This document shows positions 53,701 through 64,000 of a stretch of DNA of 64,000 nt, in pieces. A program made the translations under genes and the position numbers. Each line of letters opens with the position of its first letter. Position 1 is the first letter of the stretch. The notes beneath the pieces are model-generated. The model was not told where the DNA came from. It did not search any database and saw nothing but the letters and a program-made list of their open reading frames with translations. The DNA is from Isoetes taiwanensis (Eukaryota > Streptophyta > Lycopodiopsida > Isoetales > Isoetaceae), in contig JAJEKV010000013.1 of NCBI GenBank assembly GCA_021234155.1, forward strand, positions 13,241,877 through 13,305,876, in the 5' to 3' direction.

Positions 53701-55910
53701 AGTGAAAGAAATAGTCTCCTCCAAGCCCAAAGCTTAAATATGTCAATAAAACACAAAGCAAAAAGACAATTTGCTTTCCATTATTAATAGCATTCCTCAT
53801 TATCCACAAAAGAAAGGGATAATTATGCTTTCTGACATTGCACCAGTATCACTGTACAAATACTAACTCTTTATATCATCATATCTGCAGCAAAATGGAT
53901 GGACATCACTATGTTACTAAAACCTCCTCTGATATTACTGTGGTGCACATTGCACCCTTACTTACGGGTAGAATCTTAGGTCAGCAAGAAAGGGGCATAT
54001 TAAGCAAAACATATGACAAGCGCCATATGAAAAGCAAGGAGGGTCATCTCATGGCCATTAATTTTCCGTTAATGCAAAGCTTCCACTTTCAATACTTATG
54101 ATTTCCGTGTTCAGCAATAAGCATAAGGAGAAACGCTGCAACTAGATGATGAATGTGAAGCTATAACTCTGGAATTGCAGCCGCTCTGGAAAAGCATACT
54201 AAAAGTCTGATCCTAAAAGAGAGTAATGCATGTCGAATAGCATAATATCCTTCCACGTAGTTGCTTTGTCGCCTTTACCAGGAAAGCTACGTGTATTTAC
54301 TAGCAGAAGATTATTACTAGAATCCCCTATGCTTTTCCAACTGTAAAAAGTGAGAAAGCAGAAAACCATGAATTATTTGGATTAGCAGGGTCGCCTGTGC
54401 AAGTGCCAGTGATGGATAACCCCTCTTTTGAATTAGAGGAAGGTGATGTTCCATACTGATATTTAAATATATATGATCTGCAAGTGCATCTATTACACCT
54501 CATCACAAATAAGATGTAAACAAAATCACATAAATGCTTGTCTGAAATGCACACCCAGGTATCGTAGCTGCCTTCTCTTGGCACGAAGTATACTAGGCCC
54601 CATTTTCTGCAAAAACGACATCTCCTATTTTAGGGCCTTATTGAGTTCTTTATATAAATCTATGTTTTCATCCTATTCTGTAAAAAAACATGTCCTATTT
54701 CGGAGCCTTATTTAGTTCTTTATACAAATTTACATTTTCATTCATATGCTAGCATATGCAAATATTACATTAGTGCAGTTTCCAGCCATGTTGGCCAGCT
54801 ATTGATGAGCATTTCCACATCCAAGTCTAAGCTGTTGGATCCAAACTAGATTAATAACTGGCTCTCTACTTTCCTATTTCCTACGATGCAGTAGATTGGA
54901 TGGCTTTTTAAACAGGTGAACAAACGCATGAGATTCTGTACGTTTTTATCCACTAATAAAAGTGTGATCTTGGTTTGTTTATGAAGACTTGCATCATCCC
55001 TGGTTAACCAAGTTATCATATAACAAAGACAAGAATGACAAATTTATGGGGTAAAAATCATAGAAGGATCTTATGTTGCAGTAAGAATCACCTTTGCAAT
55101 CATGGCAGCTTCGAAAACCTCTTCTTGCTGTGATACTGAAGTTAGCCTGCCATTATAACTAGACATTGTCAAGGAACAAACTAATGTAAAAAGTTAACTA
55201 ATTCAAAAAGCTTTGAGATGTTCAATAATAAATCATCCTGATAAGTGAGTGTGTATATGTGGGAAATCTTAACATGCACATAAAACTCAATGCAGGTTAT
55301 ACATAGACCATCTCATGTGTAACATATGGGGATAACAGCATGTCGTTTCACATGTGACAGTCCCATACTAGTTACAAGAGAAAGTTGCTTACAAATTCAG
55401 AAAATCAAGGTCCATAACGCTTGGCACTCCAAAATGCTAAGTTACTTAACTGCCAAAGCTATGATTAGAACTGCTAAGAAGAGACATATGTCTCAGAGAT
55501 TGAATTTCAAAAGGCATGTGCTCTTTGAAAAGATGAAAAGAATGGGCTCACCTAAGCACGTTCCAAATCTGTGCTGGTTTGAGGTCTACAAGTGACTTTG
55601 CCCATGTTACTGATCTCAGAGACTCACGCTTCTTTTGACCCTTGCTCTTTTTTTGTTCATCTTCGTCTTGGTCTTCGTCTTCCTCGTCCTCGTCCTCCTC
55701 TGAAGGGGCTCTGACTGCTGCTGGAGACATGGACCTCCGGCATTCTTTTCCAGCAGTTCTGCTTCTAGATGACAATGAAGAAAAGCATAGCATTTGACAT
55801 CCTACATGGTGTGCATTGTTGAGGTGCTTGAATGATCCAAGTAGAACGGTTGTTTTGGGCAAAGATTTGTGAAGGGATAGGATGGGTGGCTGACGAAACA
55901 GAGGCGACAT
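50792..55910 (-). CDS. DUF615 (DarP/YjgA-like) protein, six exons
   Basis: Exons: 55552-55910, 55092-55146, 54555-54606, 52081-52178, 51413-51517, 50792-50941. All five introns are GT-AG, and phases fit to give a 272-residue protein without stops. N-terminus (about 1-75): a Ser/Arg/His-rich leader such as CFSSLSSRSRTAGK, probably an organelle transit peptide, then an acidic stretch EEDEDEEDEDQDEDE. The conserved domain begins QKKRESLRSVTWAKSL, continues AQIWNVLR, EEVFEAAMIAK, AKRRQLRYLGKLLREL with DPDLINGA, EQWARGLL, and ends VYSLQTPFDRKELTRLLHL. Bacterial DarP (YjgA) assists late 50S ribosome assembly; plant copies are poorly studied and usually predicted plastid proteins. It looks functional. 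Intron 3 (2.4 kb) holds non-coding repeats and unassigned decayed frames. Confidence 0.88.
52179..54554 (-). other. Intron 3 of the DUF615 gene
   Basis: 2376 bp. Contains a duplicated 21-base unit ATGTTAGCAAAAAGATATT(A) at 52420-52460. At 52690-53580 it holds decayed minus-strand coding-like pieces (for example ARYKVWRLA, IWSELLMPINIFMPG) that I cannot assign and that probably come from an old insertion. Confidence 0.45.
54607..54740. repeat. Two-copy repeat in intron 2 of the DUF615 gene
   Basis: A CCTATTT(T/C)(A/G)G(G/A)GCCTTAT unit, followed by GAGTTCTTTATA(T/C)AAAT, is repeated at about 54628 and 54694. Confidence 0.65.
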
Positions 55911-57239
55911 TGCACTGCATTAGAACTTCTCAATCTATATCATGCTATCGCATCTTTTTTCCGCAAATTTAACCGACTGCTTATTAATCCGTAAATACTT
56001 TCACTTGAATCTCTCTTCAATCCTTTGTTCATTGCTAGGGGCTTCTCCACAACCAATATTCCAGCAGCCTATATTCGAGATTGCTGTTGCTTGGCTGAGA
56101 TTTTGTTGTGGAGAACTGGATTGAATTTTATAGTCCAGGGAGACCCAAACAACCCCTTATTATTTATATTATGGCTTGGTGTGTGTATGATAGCTTGGTG
56201 GCCGTAAGATGACGGCATCTTGTGTGGAATATGCCAGCCCGAAAGATCCCGGCCTCTTGCTATGGGTCAGCATGGGGTCAAATTGACCCCATTTAATAGG
56301 GGCGCCCCTTACCCAACACCATGGGTTGGAGCAGTATTCAGCCACACTCCAGCCTGTACAACACAGCAACACATGAATACAACACAACAGCACGAGTACA
56401 ACACAGCAAATGAAGCAAGTTACGAAAGGACAATCGCTGAATATATTTGCATCAACAAAAGGAAAGAATAGATGCCCGAGCAATTGATCAAAGCATAATG
56501 GGCAAAACAACTTGGGTAATGGGCAAAAAGCCCTAGTAGGGGAAGGTCGCTATTCAGGGCGGCGGAACCATTGGCGGACGTGGCACTATTTTTGGCGGAC
56601 GTGGCAATATTTTGTGGCGGACGTGGAAAAGGCCACAGAACGAATTAGGAAAAGGGGGGAAGTGTTCGTAAGCAATTTTCCAAGGCTCAGCAACAATCGA
56701 AGTAAGGTTCCGGCGAAGGACCAGAGAAGGCTGGAGTTTCGCAAGGAGTCTTGGAAGTATGAAGTCTTGAATGGAAGTATCGGATTCTTGTAAAGTCTTG
56801 CAAGAGGAGTCTTGCAAATAGAAGCTGAGATTTTCCAAGAATGTCTAACAACATGAAATTCTTGAGATAGGCATATAAGAGTTTTCTTAAATTTTGTTCT
56901 AAGCACATATTTTAGTGTTATTTGTGAAATTTAGCTGTTCTTTGGTCTGTAACAAATGGTATTGTCTCTTAAGGATCCAATGATTTGCAGGATTCTGTTG
57001 CAGGTCTAGTATGATATGATAGAATTATGTTTAGTAGTAGGATAGAATTCTGTTGCAGGGCTAGTATGATAGGACTTTTTTATTTTCCACATATTGATGA
57101 TTCACGCAGATCTGATTCGATCTTTTTAGTATATCCAGCTGCTTCATTTTCTAAACTGCTATTTACGTTTTTCACCTATTTAATTATTTTTTGGGATCAT
57201 CAACATCAACTGAAGACTGACATAGATCCTTAGAATGAT
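55911..57239. other. Intergenic, with a GGCGGACGTGG triple repeat
   Basis: Upstream region of the DUF615 gene. At about 56570-56630 TGGCGGACGTGG(C/A)A is repeated three times. The next part (56640-57060) includes an AATTCTGTTGCAGG(T/G)CTAGTATGATA duplication at 56990-57070. No gene recognised. Confidence 0.5.
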
Positions 57240-57414
57240 TTGAAAATGTGGGCGATGGCACTATCAATGCAGGGGCAGATAGATGAATGGCATCTTCTGT
57301 AGAGCATTTGAAACAGGTCTGATAGAGAAGAGCATTTGAAACAGGTTTGATAGGTCTGATAGAGATAGTTAAGTCTATGTCCGAATTTCTTTTGCCGTCT
57401 CAGATCTGCAATAC

Positions 57415-57900
57415 TACCTTCCTTCAGTGTTGATAGGCTGTGTGAATACTGCACTTGCACTCTCGGTCTCACTTCCAACCTTATTACTATAATCTGCTTC
57501 ACTTGGAAAGACTTGCAGTGAAATCTCTTCGTTGTCTTTTGCCTTCTACAGGCATAGCAGACTTCTTTTGCAACTCCAATGCAGATTCCAAGTTCCAAAG
57601 AACATCATCCATGGGGGGCCTGTCAATTCTATTCTCTTTTAGACATTTTGAAGCTATCTCTACAAACTTGTGCATGGACTCTACATTATATTGGCCTTTC
57701 AAGTCTGGATCAATTATGTCTTCCAACAACAAGCCAGACTTGTGGCACTGTATTGCCCACTCTGCAACATTGGCTTGATCCTCTGGAAGGGAGGGATCCA
57801 TGGCTGGCCTTGCACATATCACCTCAAACAGCACAACTCCAAAAGAGTATACATCAGACTTTTTAGAATTCAAGACACGAAAGACAATAAGCTAATCTTG
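57415..57900 (-). pseudogene. CrRLK1L receptor kinase C-terminal fragment
   Basis: Minus strand. The segment SKKSDVYSFGVVLFEVICAR (subdomain IX), then EWAIQCHKSGLLLEDIIDP, and CLKENRIDRPPMDDVLWNLE (subdomain XI) match the end of Catharanthus RLK1-like kinases (FERONIA/THESEUS family), plasma-membrane receptors for cell-wall and RALF signals. One frame further on, SETESASAVFTQPINTEGR matches the conserved tail of the family. The frame changes near 57500, after FTASLSK. Everything before subdomain VIII is missing: no catalytic loop, no transmembrane or malectin-like part, and only unrelated sequence to the right of 57900. A dead fragment. Confidence 0.88.
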
Positions 57901-59321
57901 CAAGTGTCATATGCTCCCATGATTAAAGATCAAGGAGCTTAACCTTGATAGAAACTAGCTTGCTGAAAGCTTTCCCTCATTGCAGCCTCTTTACCAAATC
58001 TGAAGCCTAATGGTAATGATAATGTGGAATGGCATCCCTTTCTTTCTTCTCCCAGTACTCTTTGAACAGAGACTATTTTCATGGTTTTCACCAAGACTAT
58101 GCCAAGTTGCCATTCAACACATAAAGCACCAGTAAAAACCAGCTTAATCTATTATGTTTTCTAAGTAAATGGGCTGTGTATCTGGAGTGAAAAATTAAAT
58201 TTTGGTCACGATATCAGATTACTACCAATGTAATACAAATAAAATGCATTAATTGCATTGAAGAACATTACTGTATGCACAAATTCTCGAGTGTTCTGGA
58301 ACTTGCTGTAAAGGAATTTCTATTTTTTAAATACCAAGCATTGATGTGCATGTTTCACCAGTCAAGCAGCAAATTTCAAGTGTATTGAACCAAATTTGGC
58401 ATTCATGAATCTTTTTCCAGACGCCATGTGTGTATTCATATTGAATTAAGGTGATTCTCATCCATATGGCCAATTATGTAACACCATGGAATCAACCTCT
58501 CAAGTATTCTGTAATTAAACCTGAGTCAGAGAAAGTAGAACTTCGCATAAAGCCTGATTTGCCAAAGCTCATTTAGTACATATGATGGCATCACTTTGTG
58601 TTTTAACGCTAATTTAATGGCGAAGTCAAGTGCCAATTTCTGATTTCTATTTTGCTCAATAAAGGAATCTTATAGAAAAGTCTCAAAATAGAGTCTTATT
58701 GGGATGGTTCGCTGTTTGTATGTTCTGGTGATCCTCATTACTGAGCAGCATAGGAGCTCAAGGGCTCCAACAAATCAAGCCCAAGCATCCGGTCTTGAAT
58801 TTCAAATCCAACGGAGGAGGCAAAATCGAATCATTTGGTCAGAATTACGAGGCCCTTCGCCATGCTGGCTTCCAGGCTGCTTGGATAATTCTTCATCTTC
58901 ATGGCTTTATCCTGCCTCTTTATACCAATTTCTACACGTTCAAAATTGTTGTAAAGGGAAAGCGCTTGTGTTGGATTGGAGCTTCATTGCTTAATTAGAC
59001 AATAAATTATAAATTCTTGATGTTCTAGCATTTGATTTGTCGTTGGCAGGTCGTGAAGTGATGGGGATGTCGTTGCAACAACATGGTAACTGAATGATGG
59101 CCACCAGAATCTAGAGATTTTAGTAGTGGATCATGCTGGAGAACTAGATTTCAGAACCGACGAATTCAAAGTAAGTTACACCGTACTATATACATGTTAT
59201 ATACAATTATATGCAATCTGCTTGTTCTATATATCCTTGGTAGTTCTTGTGAGTTTATTTTTGTGAGTTTATCTTCGTACTGACAAGTAATATCCTTGCT
59301 TTTGACAGACCAGTCTTTGAT
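57901..59321. other. Spacer with one coding-like piece
   Basis: At 58780-58995 a plus frame reads LNFKSNGGGKIESFGQNYEA and then LRHAGFQAAWI, which looks protein-like but matches no family I know; it may belong to the transposon downstream or to a decayed gene. Otherwise nothing recognised. Confidence 0.35.
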
Positions 59322-60760
59322 CATGCCTATCACGCGATCTAACTTGGATACTAATGCTGTCAACGCTCTCGCAGCAACAGTCCAAATTCCAAGGAAAAAA
59401 AGAGGCTTTCCTGCATCAAAATGTAGGAAAAAGAATTTGCACAAAACCAATCCAATGCCCCTGCCCCAGCAGCTTGCTCCACGAAAGAAGGGAAGGGGAG
59501 AATGGTCTATTGAGAGCATGAATGAGGCTCTCCGCATGCTAGATTGCAAAGAGATCTTAACAATAAGAGAAGCTTCGAGAATTTTTGATATATCAGCTTT
59601 TAGTATACGAAATTGGATGAGGGGCGTCTATAACAAGAAGGTTGGCCAAGAACCCAGGTGTTTGACTAAGGAACAGGAAAAAGAGCTGAAAAAATGGGCA
59701 TTAGATTGAGTAGCAGTCTTGGGTGTTACTTTGAATCAATTTAAGCTGAAAGCTGCAAAAATGTGTGAAGGTAAAGGTACGTTGTGGGTGGATGGACAAC
59801 CGGGAGATAAGTGGTGGAAATTATTCAAAAAAGGCATCCTGATGTTGCATTAAGATCAACCGAAACTTTGGATGTGTCGAGAGCACAAGCCATGAATCCG
59901 ACAAAACTGAGGCCCTTCTACACAACATTGGAAGAAGTTTATAGCCATTTCAATTTTGAGCCAAGCCATATTTGGAACGCAGACGAAACTGGAATTCAAG
60001 CAGGGAAGATTAGTGGTTTGAGGGTTATTGCGAAGAAGGGAAGTAGAGCTGTCCATGAGATAGTGATGCAGAATCGGGAATGGGTGACTATTTTAGCCTG
60101 CTGCAATGCCTCAGATAATATTATTCCTAGCTACTACATCTTCAAAGGCATTAGACTTAGGGCTAATCATATTGTCAATTGTGAGGTTGGGGTTTGGTAT
60201 GCCGGTTATTTTTGGGAGGCATGGATGACTCTGAGAGTTGTTCATGGCTTGGTGAGAGAGCATTTTAAGCCTAATGTGCTGGAGGGTTGATGAAAACAAC
60301 CCCATCTCATCATTTTAGATGGCCATGGCAGCCATGTAAATGATGAGGTAGTGATTCTAACCCAGTGGTTGGGGATTCACCTAGTTATTCTACCTCCCCA
60401 TACTTCTCACAAGTTGCAACCACTTGATGTGGCTATCTTTGGACCATTTAAGCAATATTTTAGGAGACAAAAGTGAGTATATGAATGACAAGGAAGACAC
60501 TAAAACTTTGGAACCGAATAAAGGCCTGGTTGGCGGGGTACTATACAATTATGCTTCTCTAACATAGTATCGGATATTGCATTTTCAAGTTGCCATTTTT
60601 TTTCTTTTCTGGGTCTGATTTCTAAGGCATTGGCCCACGAGCCTCACACCTAAGAAGATTAGAGCAGGGTTTAAGGCAACTGGAATTTGGCCACTCAATC
60701 CTGCTATTATAGATGGTTTTAAGTTCTCAAATAGACATCCCAAAATGTTAGTTTCTAGGT
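59322..60760 (+). pseudogene. Pogo/jerky-like (DDE_1) transposase
   Basis: Plus strand. Starts MPITRSNLDTNAVNAL; then a basic stretch and a psq-type helix-turn-helix (WSIESMNEALRMLD, TIREASRIFDISAFSIRNWM) followed by a CENP-B-like segment (QFKLKAAKMCEGK, GDKWWKLFKKRHPDV). Catalytic core: HIWNADETGI (first Asp, about 59968-59997), LACCNASDNIIPSYYIFKG, LIILDGHGSH (second Asp, 60306-60335), LPPHTSHKLQPLDVAIFGPFK (third acidic residue in LQPLD), then a C-terminal PKKIRAGFKATGIWPLNP (60650-60700). Cut-and-paste transposase of the Tc1/mariner-pogo group. Inactivated by TGA at 59707-59709, a frame break near 60285, a TGA near 60473 and decay after it. Terminal inverted repeats were not found. Confidence 0.9.
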
Positions 60761-61773
60761 AGGCGAAGGTATGGATTTTTATATTGTGTGAATGTCCATG
60801 AAGAAATAGAACAAGTTCCATTATATTGATATTTGCATTATTATGGCGTAACAAAATCGTTAAGCAAGGCGATTGGAACCTCACAAGAAGTCTGAGAGAA
60901 AACTTGACTTCTAAATCATGTGCGTCTACAAATCAGCGAAGTCTGAAAACTTGAATTTTAAATCATGTTTGTCTACAAATCCAGAAACAATATATAGCAT
61001 CGATAAGTTCTAATGTTTAACATGCATCCCAACTTATGCATAAACATATAGAATTGATAAGTCTTTAAGATGCATCCAAACTTACGGCGCACCAATAGGG
61101 CACACATTTACTAGTGTTTCCTTAAGTTGAAATAAATATTAGATAATTTGATTCTTGAGATCAACTGCTCTAACAATCAATATTCTAAGCCCATAATAAA
61201 CCTGCAGAATCAGATTAGGCGCTCGGCTTTTGTTACCGTGATAAACCTGCGAATCAGATTAGGCGCTCAGCTTTGATAACAGGGAGAGAGAGCACAAAGC
61301 ATAGAAAGCAAATCAGAGGAGATATATGTTTTTGTCTTGACTTTTAAAAAGACATGAAGCCCATGTTTTTTGTCTTGACTTTTAAAGACATGAAGCCCCT
61401 CGCTAGAACTTCATATTCTTGACACATAGCAGAATAGCAGAATGCTTGAATGTAAGGGTTCAAAAATGCAATGTGAAATTATGTCACATTAACATGGAGC
61501 TAAGGACAATTTTGCACATAATTTCTAAAGATAGCCGCCGTCATGACCTACTAACTCTGCATTTAGCCCTCCCTTACCTTGGTATAGGATAATTTTGTTC
61601 AAAAGAGAACTTCGCTCAAAAGTACAAGGATCACAAGATAAAGAAACAGTAAACCTCAAACCAATATACATGATATCACGAATAAAAACTTCATTCATAC
61701 AAGGTACAAAACTAAGATAGCTAAGCAAAACAGAATGCATAAGATGCCATAATCAATGAGCTGGTATCATAAT
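60761..61773. other. Spacer between the transposase and NOG1
   Basis: Small duplications only: AACTTCTAAATCATG/TGAATTTTAAATCATG with GTCTACAAATC (60900-60985), ATAAACCTGC(A)GAATCAGATTAGGCGCTC (61196-61270) and TTTTTGTCTTGACTTTTAAA (61329-61385). No gene. Confidence 0.5.
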
Positions 61774-63768
61774 CTACCGCCTATCTGTCTTTCCTGTAGA
61801 TCGCTTGCCAGAAAAAACAGGTGCTTTTGGCCTTAGGTTATGGATGACCCTATCTGCTTCACCCGTTTTTTGCGAGCGGCCCGGCTTTTGTGAGGATTTC
61901 TCCCCTAATTTTATTGCCTTCAATTTTGGGCTTTATCCTTGAAACCTTCACCTGGAACAACTTCAACAACTCCACGAGACATTGATCTGGACCGGCCGCA
62001 TGGCGTTTATTGTTTTGCTGATCAACATCCATGGGATCATCAACCTCCATTCAACTGATCTCTGCCTCTTTCTCCAGCGCCTGGATAAGGATCTAGATCT
62101 GGCTCTTTCTACTGCTGCAGATGCATCCATACCCAAGTTACTGGTGACGACCCATTCTCTGCAATGTAAATTCTCGGTCTTTGTCATGCTTCCTTGGGAC
62201 TAATGGCCTGCTTTCAGCTGTGCTCTTCTTTAAGCCTGTGTTCCTCTATCATCTTCTTCTTCTTTGCCCTTATAGCAGCTAAAAGTCTGCATTGCTTCAG
62301 GACCTAATTCTTCCTCCTCATCCATTTCATCATCTATTTCACCTGCGCAACTTCTTCCTCCGGCTCCAGCTCATTTTAACCTTTCAAGAATGTCAGGATC
62401 ACACAGTCTGCAATATTGTGCCCATCAAGCAATTCTGGTATGATATCCTCCTTCCAATCATCAATAGCCAACATATAGTGTTTGTGCAAGTTAAGCTGAG
62501 TACACCCTGCACCACCATTCTCTTCCTCAAAATCCTTTTCTAGCTTTTGTCCTGCAACCTTAGCCCTGCCTTCCAGAACAGCTTCAGGTATACATGGTGG
62601 CCTTTCTTTGTTATCTCTAGCCCTTGGGTTAGCAACATGAATCCTGTTCAAACAGTCGTTGAGTTTCTTTGATTTCATTTTTACCTCCACCCTCTGCTGA
62701 AGAAGTCTTTCGCATGCTGCATTTTTTACAGCAATAATCCCTTCTTCGGTTAGGGTGCTCATTGTTAACAAGCTTCCATTGTCATCTGCTGATAATCCAT
62801 CAACAATAGATCCTGTAGAACATTTGGCTGCTTCCTTTTTCATTTCCGTAACCATATTAAGGTCCTCTTCTGGAAGACTATCAAGAGGCTGCAAATCAAT
62901 CTTATTGCACACAATAATCAGAGGCTTATTTGCAAACAGAGGTTTGATACTATGAAACAAAGCTGCTTGTTGTGCAATGCTGTATCCACAAGATCCAGAT
63001 AAATCAACAAAGAAAAGTACAGCTGCCCTAAGATGTGCAAGTGCAGTGATACTTAACATTTCAATAGTGTTTCGATCTTCTAGTGGATGATCCAAAATTC
63101 CAGGTGTATCAATCACTTGCCAGCGCAGGTATTTATAATCAGTGTGGCCAACAAACAGAGACTTTGTGGTGAACGCATATGGCTGCATCAACATCAGCTC
63201 TAGTAATCTTATTGATGAATGAGCTCTTACCCACATTCGGATATCCACATATCAAAATAGTTCTAGTATTCGGGTCAATAGAAGGAAGCCTAGACATATG
63301 CTGGCGAACCTGCTCCAAATAAGCTAGACTTGGACTAACCCTCTTCATTACAGTACACATACGACCAAGAGCTGCCTTCTTAAGCAATTTACAACGGTAC
63401 AGAGAATCCCCATACTTCAGTAACCTGATGTAATCTTTAGCAACCTTATCAATTAAATGGGACGCTGTGTTAAGCTGACCAAGAGCAAGCTTATAATGAT
63501 CTCTGTCATAGAGTACATTCATAAGATCACCATAGAAAGGATGAATATCATCAAGCCGAGGAAAATCCTCCAAAATTGTCGTAAGCTTCTCATGAAAAGT
63601 TTGCTGTGTATATTTAACCTTGCGCATGTAAAACTGCCGGATCCTAGAGATTGCATAGCCTTTGTGAACTACTGTAGGTGTCTGCCGCTGGGTACGAGAA
63701 AGAACTATGTCTACAAAATCCTTACCGGTTGGAACCACCGTAATCCTCTTGAAATTATACAGCACCAT
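61774..63768 (-). pseudogene. Nucleolar GTP-binding protein 1 (NOG1), frameshifted copy
   Basis: NOG1 is a conserved nucleolar GTPase needed for 60S ribosomal subunit maturation. This copy spans almost the whole protein (about 665 codons; family about 670) without introns. N-terminus [15 protein letters not shown] from the ATG at 63766-63768; then the helical NOG1 N-domain ([37 protein letters not shown]). GTPase motifs: G1 [10 protein letters not shown]3 DTPG, G4 NKID. Next KMKSKKLNDCLNRIHVANP, EENGGAG, and at the end GEADRVI- and SGKR-TGKTDRR-like stretches (stop 61774-61776). Breaks: two bases missing just after TRADVD (about 63190), another change near 62400 at GHNIADC, a stop near 62370 and several more in the C-terminal third. 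As written it cannot produce NOG1. It is either a decayed duplicate or an error-rich consensus. Confidence 0.88.
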
Positions 63769-64000
63769 CTTGCTCCAGGCACAGGGCGACTGCTGCACGA
63801 AATACTTTTGTCGCCGCAACGGCCAGGGTTTTTAGAACCCTAAAGCCCCTTCCGGTTTCTTTAGGTTGGGTTACATAGTATTTTTTTATGGTCGTCCACC
63901 ACTCTGGGGAGGGTGGCCACCTATTGCGCGCCTCCCATTGGCGCACGTGGAAAAACCATTACGGGTTTTAGGGTTTTGATTAAGGTTGCGCACGAAGCGG
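63769..64000 (-). promoter_or_regulatory. Upstream region of NOG1 with telo-box
   Basis: On the minus strand AAAACCCTAAAA (63966-63977) is a telo-box, the element typical of plant ribosome-biogenesis and translation genes; a second, imperfect one (GAACCCTAAAG, plus orientation) is at 63835-63845. A CCACGTGCG G-box-like core (63943-63951) and CCAATGGG (63934-63941) lie between. The presence of a native-looking promoter argues against a processed retrocopy. Confidence 0.55.

Overview
The window is nuclear DNA of a land plant with a large, repeat-rich genome. Evidence: a decayed plastid insertion carrying a land-plant trnI-GAU intron next to 16S rRNA, plant-type gene families (MBOAT wax-ester synthase, CrRLK1L receptor kinase, PLS-type PPR, plastid-type DUF615 protein), GT-AG introns, and nested Copia, TR-GAG, CACTA and LINE elements. 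A pogo/jerky-like transposase and an HUH-Rep-like remnant are more in keeping with a fern, lycophyte or gymnosperm than a flowering plant, but the species cannot be fixed from sequence alone.

Layout. 0-2.8 kb: two fragments of an adenosylhomocysteinase pseudogene. 2.8-11.4 kb: a minus-strand Copia element (TSD GTGAC) whose integrase is split by a younger gag-only LTR element (5906-9030, TSD ACATT). 11.8-13.3 kb: plastid insertion (trnI 5' exon and intron, spacer, 3' part of rrn16), minus strand. 14.1-16.1 kb: a 0.96-kb tandem duplication. 16.3-17.4 kb: an intact single-exon wax-synthase-like gene. 18.5-19.5 kb: a broken HUH Rep-like ORF. 20.6-21.0 kb: PPR pseudogene. 21.4-24.2 kb: a non-coding LTR element with 200-bp LTRs (TSD AAGCA). 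24-29 kb: mostly non-coding, with a hairpin MITE and minisatellites.

29.03-48.50 kb: one CACTA (En/Spm) element bounded by CACTACAA ends and a TTC target duplication. Its ends and an internal block carry a near-perfect palindrome (arms ACGTCGAT / ATCGACGT). Inside are a 5' gene whose product has an N-terminal CxCxxC cluster and a C-terminal SET/PR-like domain, a degenerate tnp2 transposase, a minus-strand unrecognised gene, a second promoter-like module with another broken gene, and later insertions: a MITE, a LINE and a GC-rich 1.12-kb tandem array.

48.6-49.7 kb: LINE fragment. 50.8-55.9 kb: an apparently functional six-exon DUF615 gene, for which every splice junction can be read. 57.4-57.9 kb: CrRLK1L kinase fragment. 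59.3-60.8 kb: pogo-like transposase pseudogene. 61.8-63.8 kb: almost full-length NOG1 (nucleolar GTPase) copy with frameshifts and a telo-box-containing upstream region.

Only the wax synthase and the DUF615 gene look intact; the rest is transposons and decaying gene copies.
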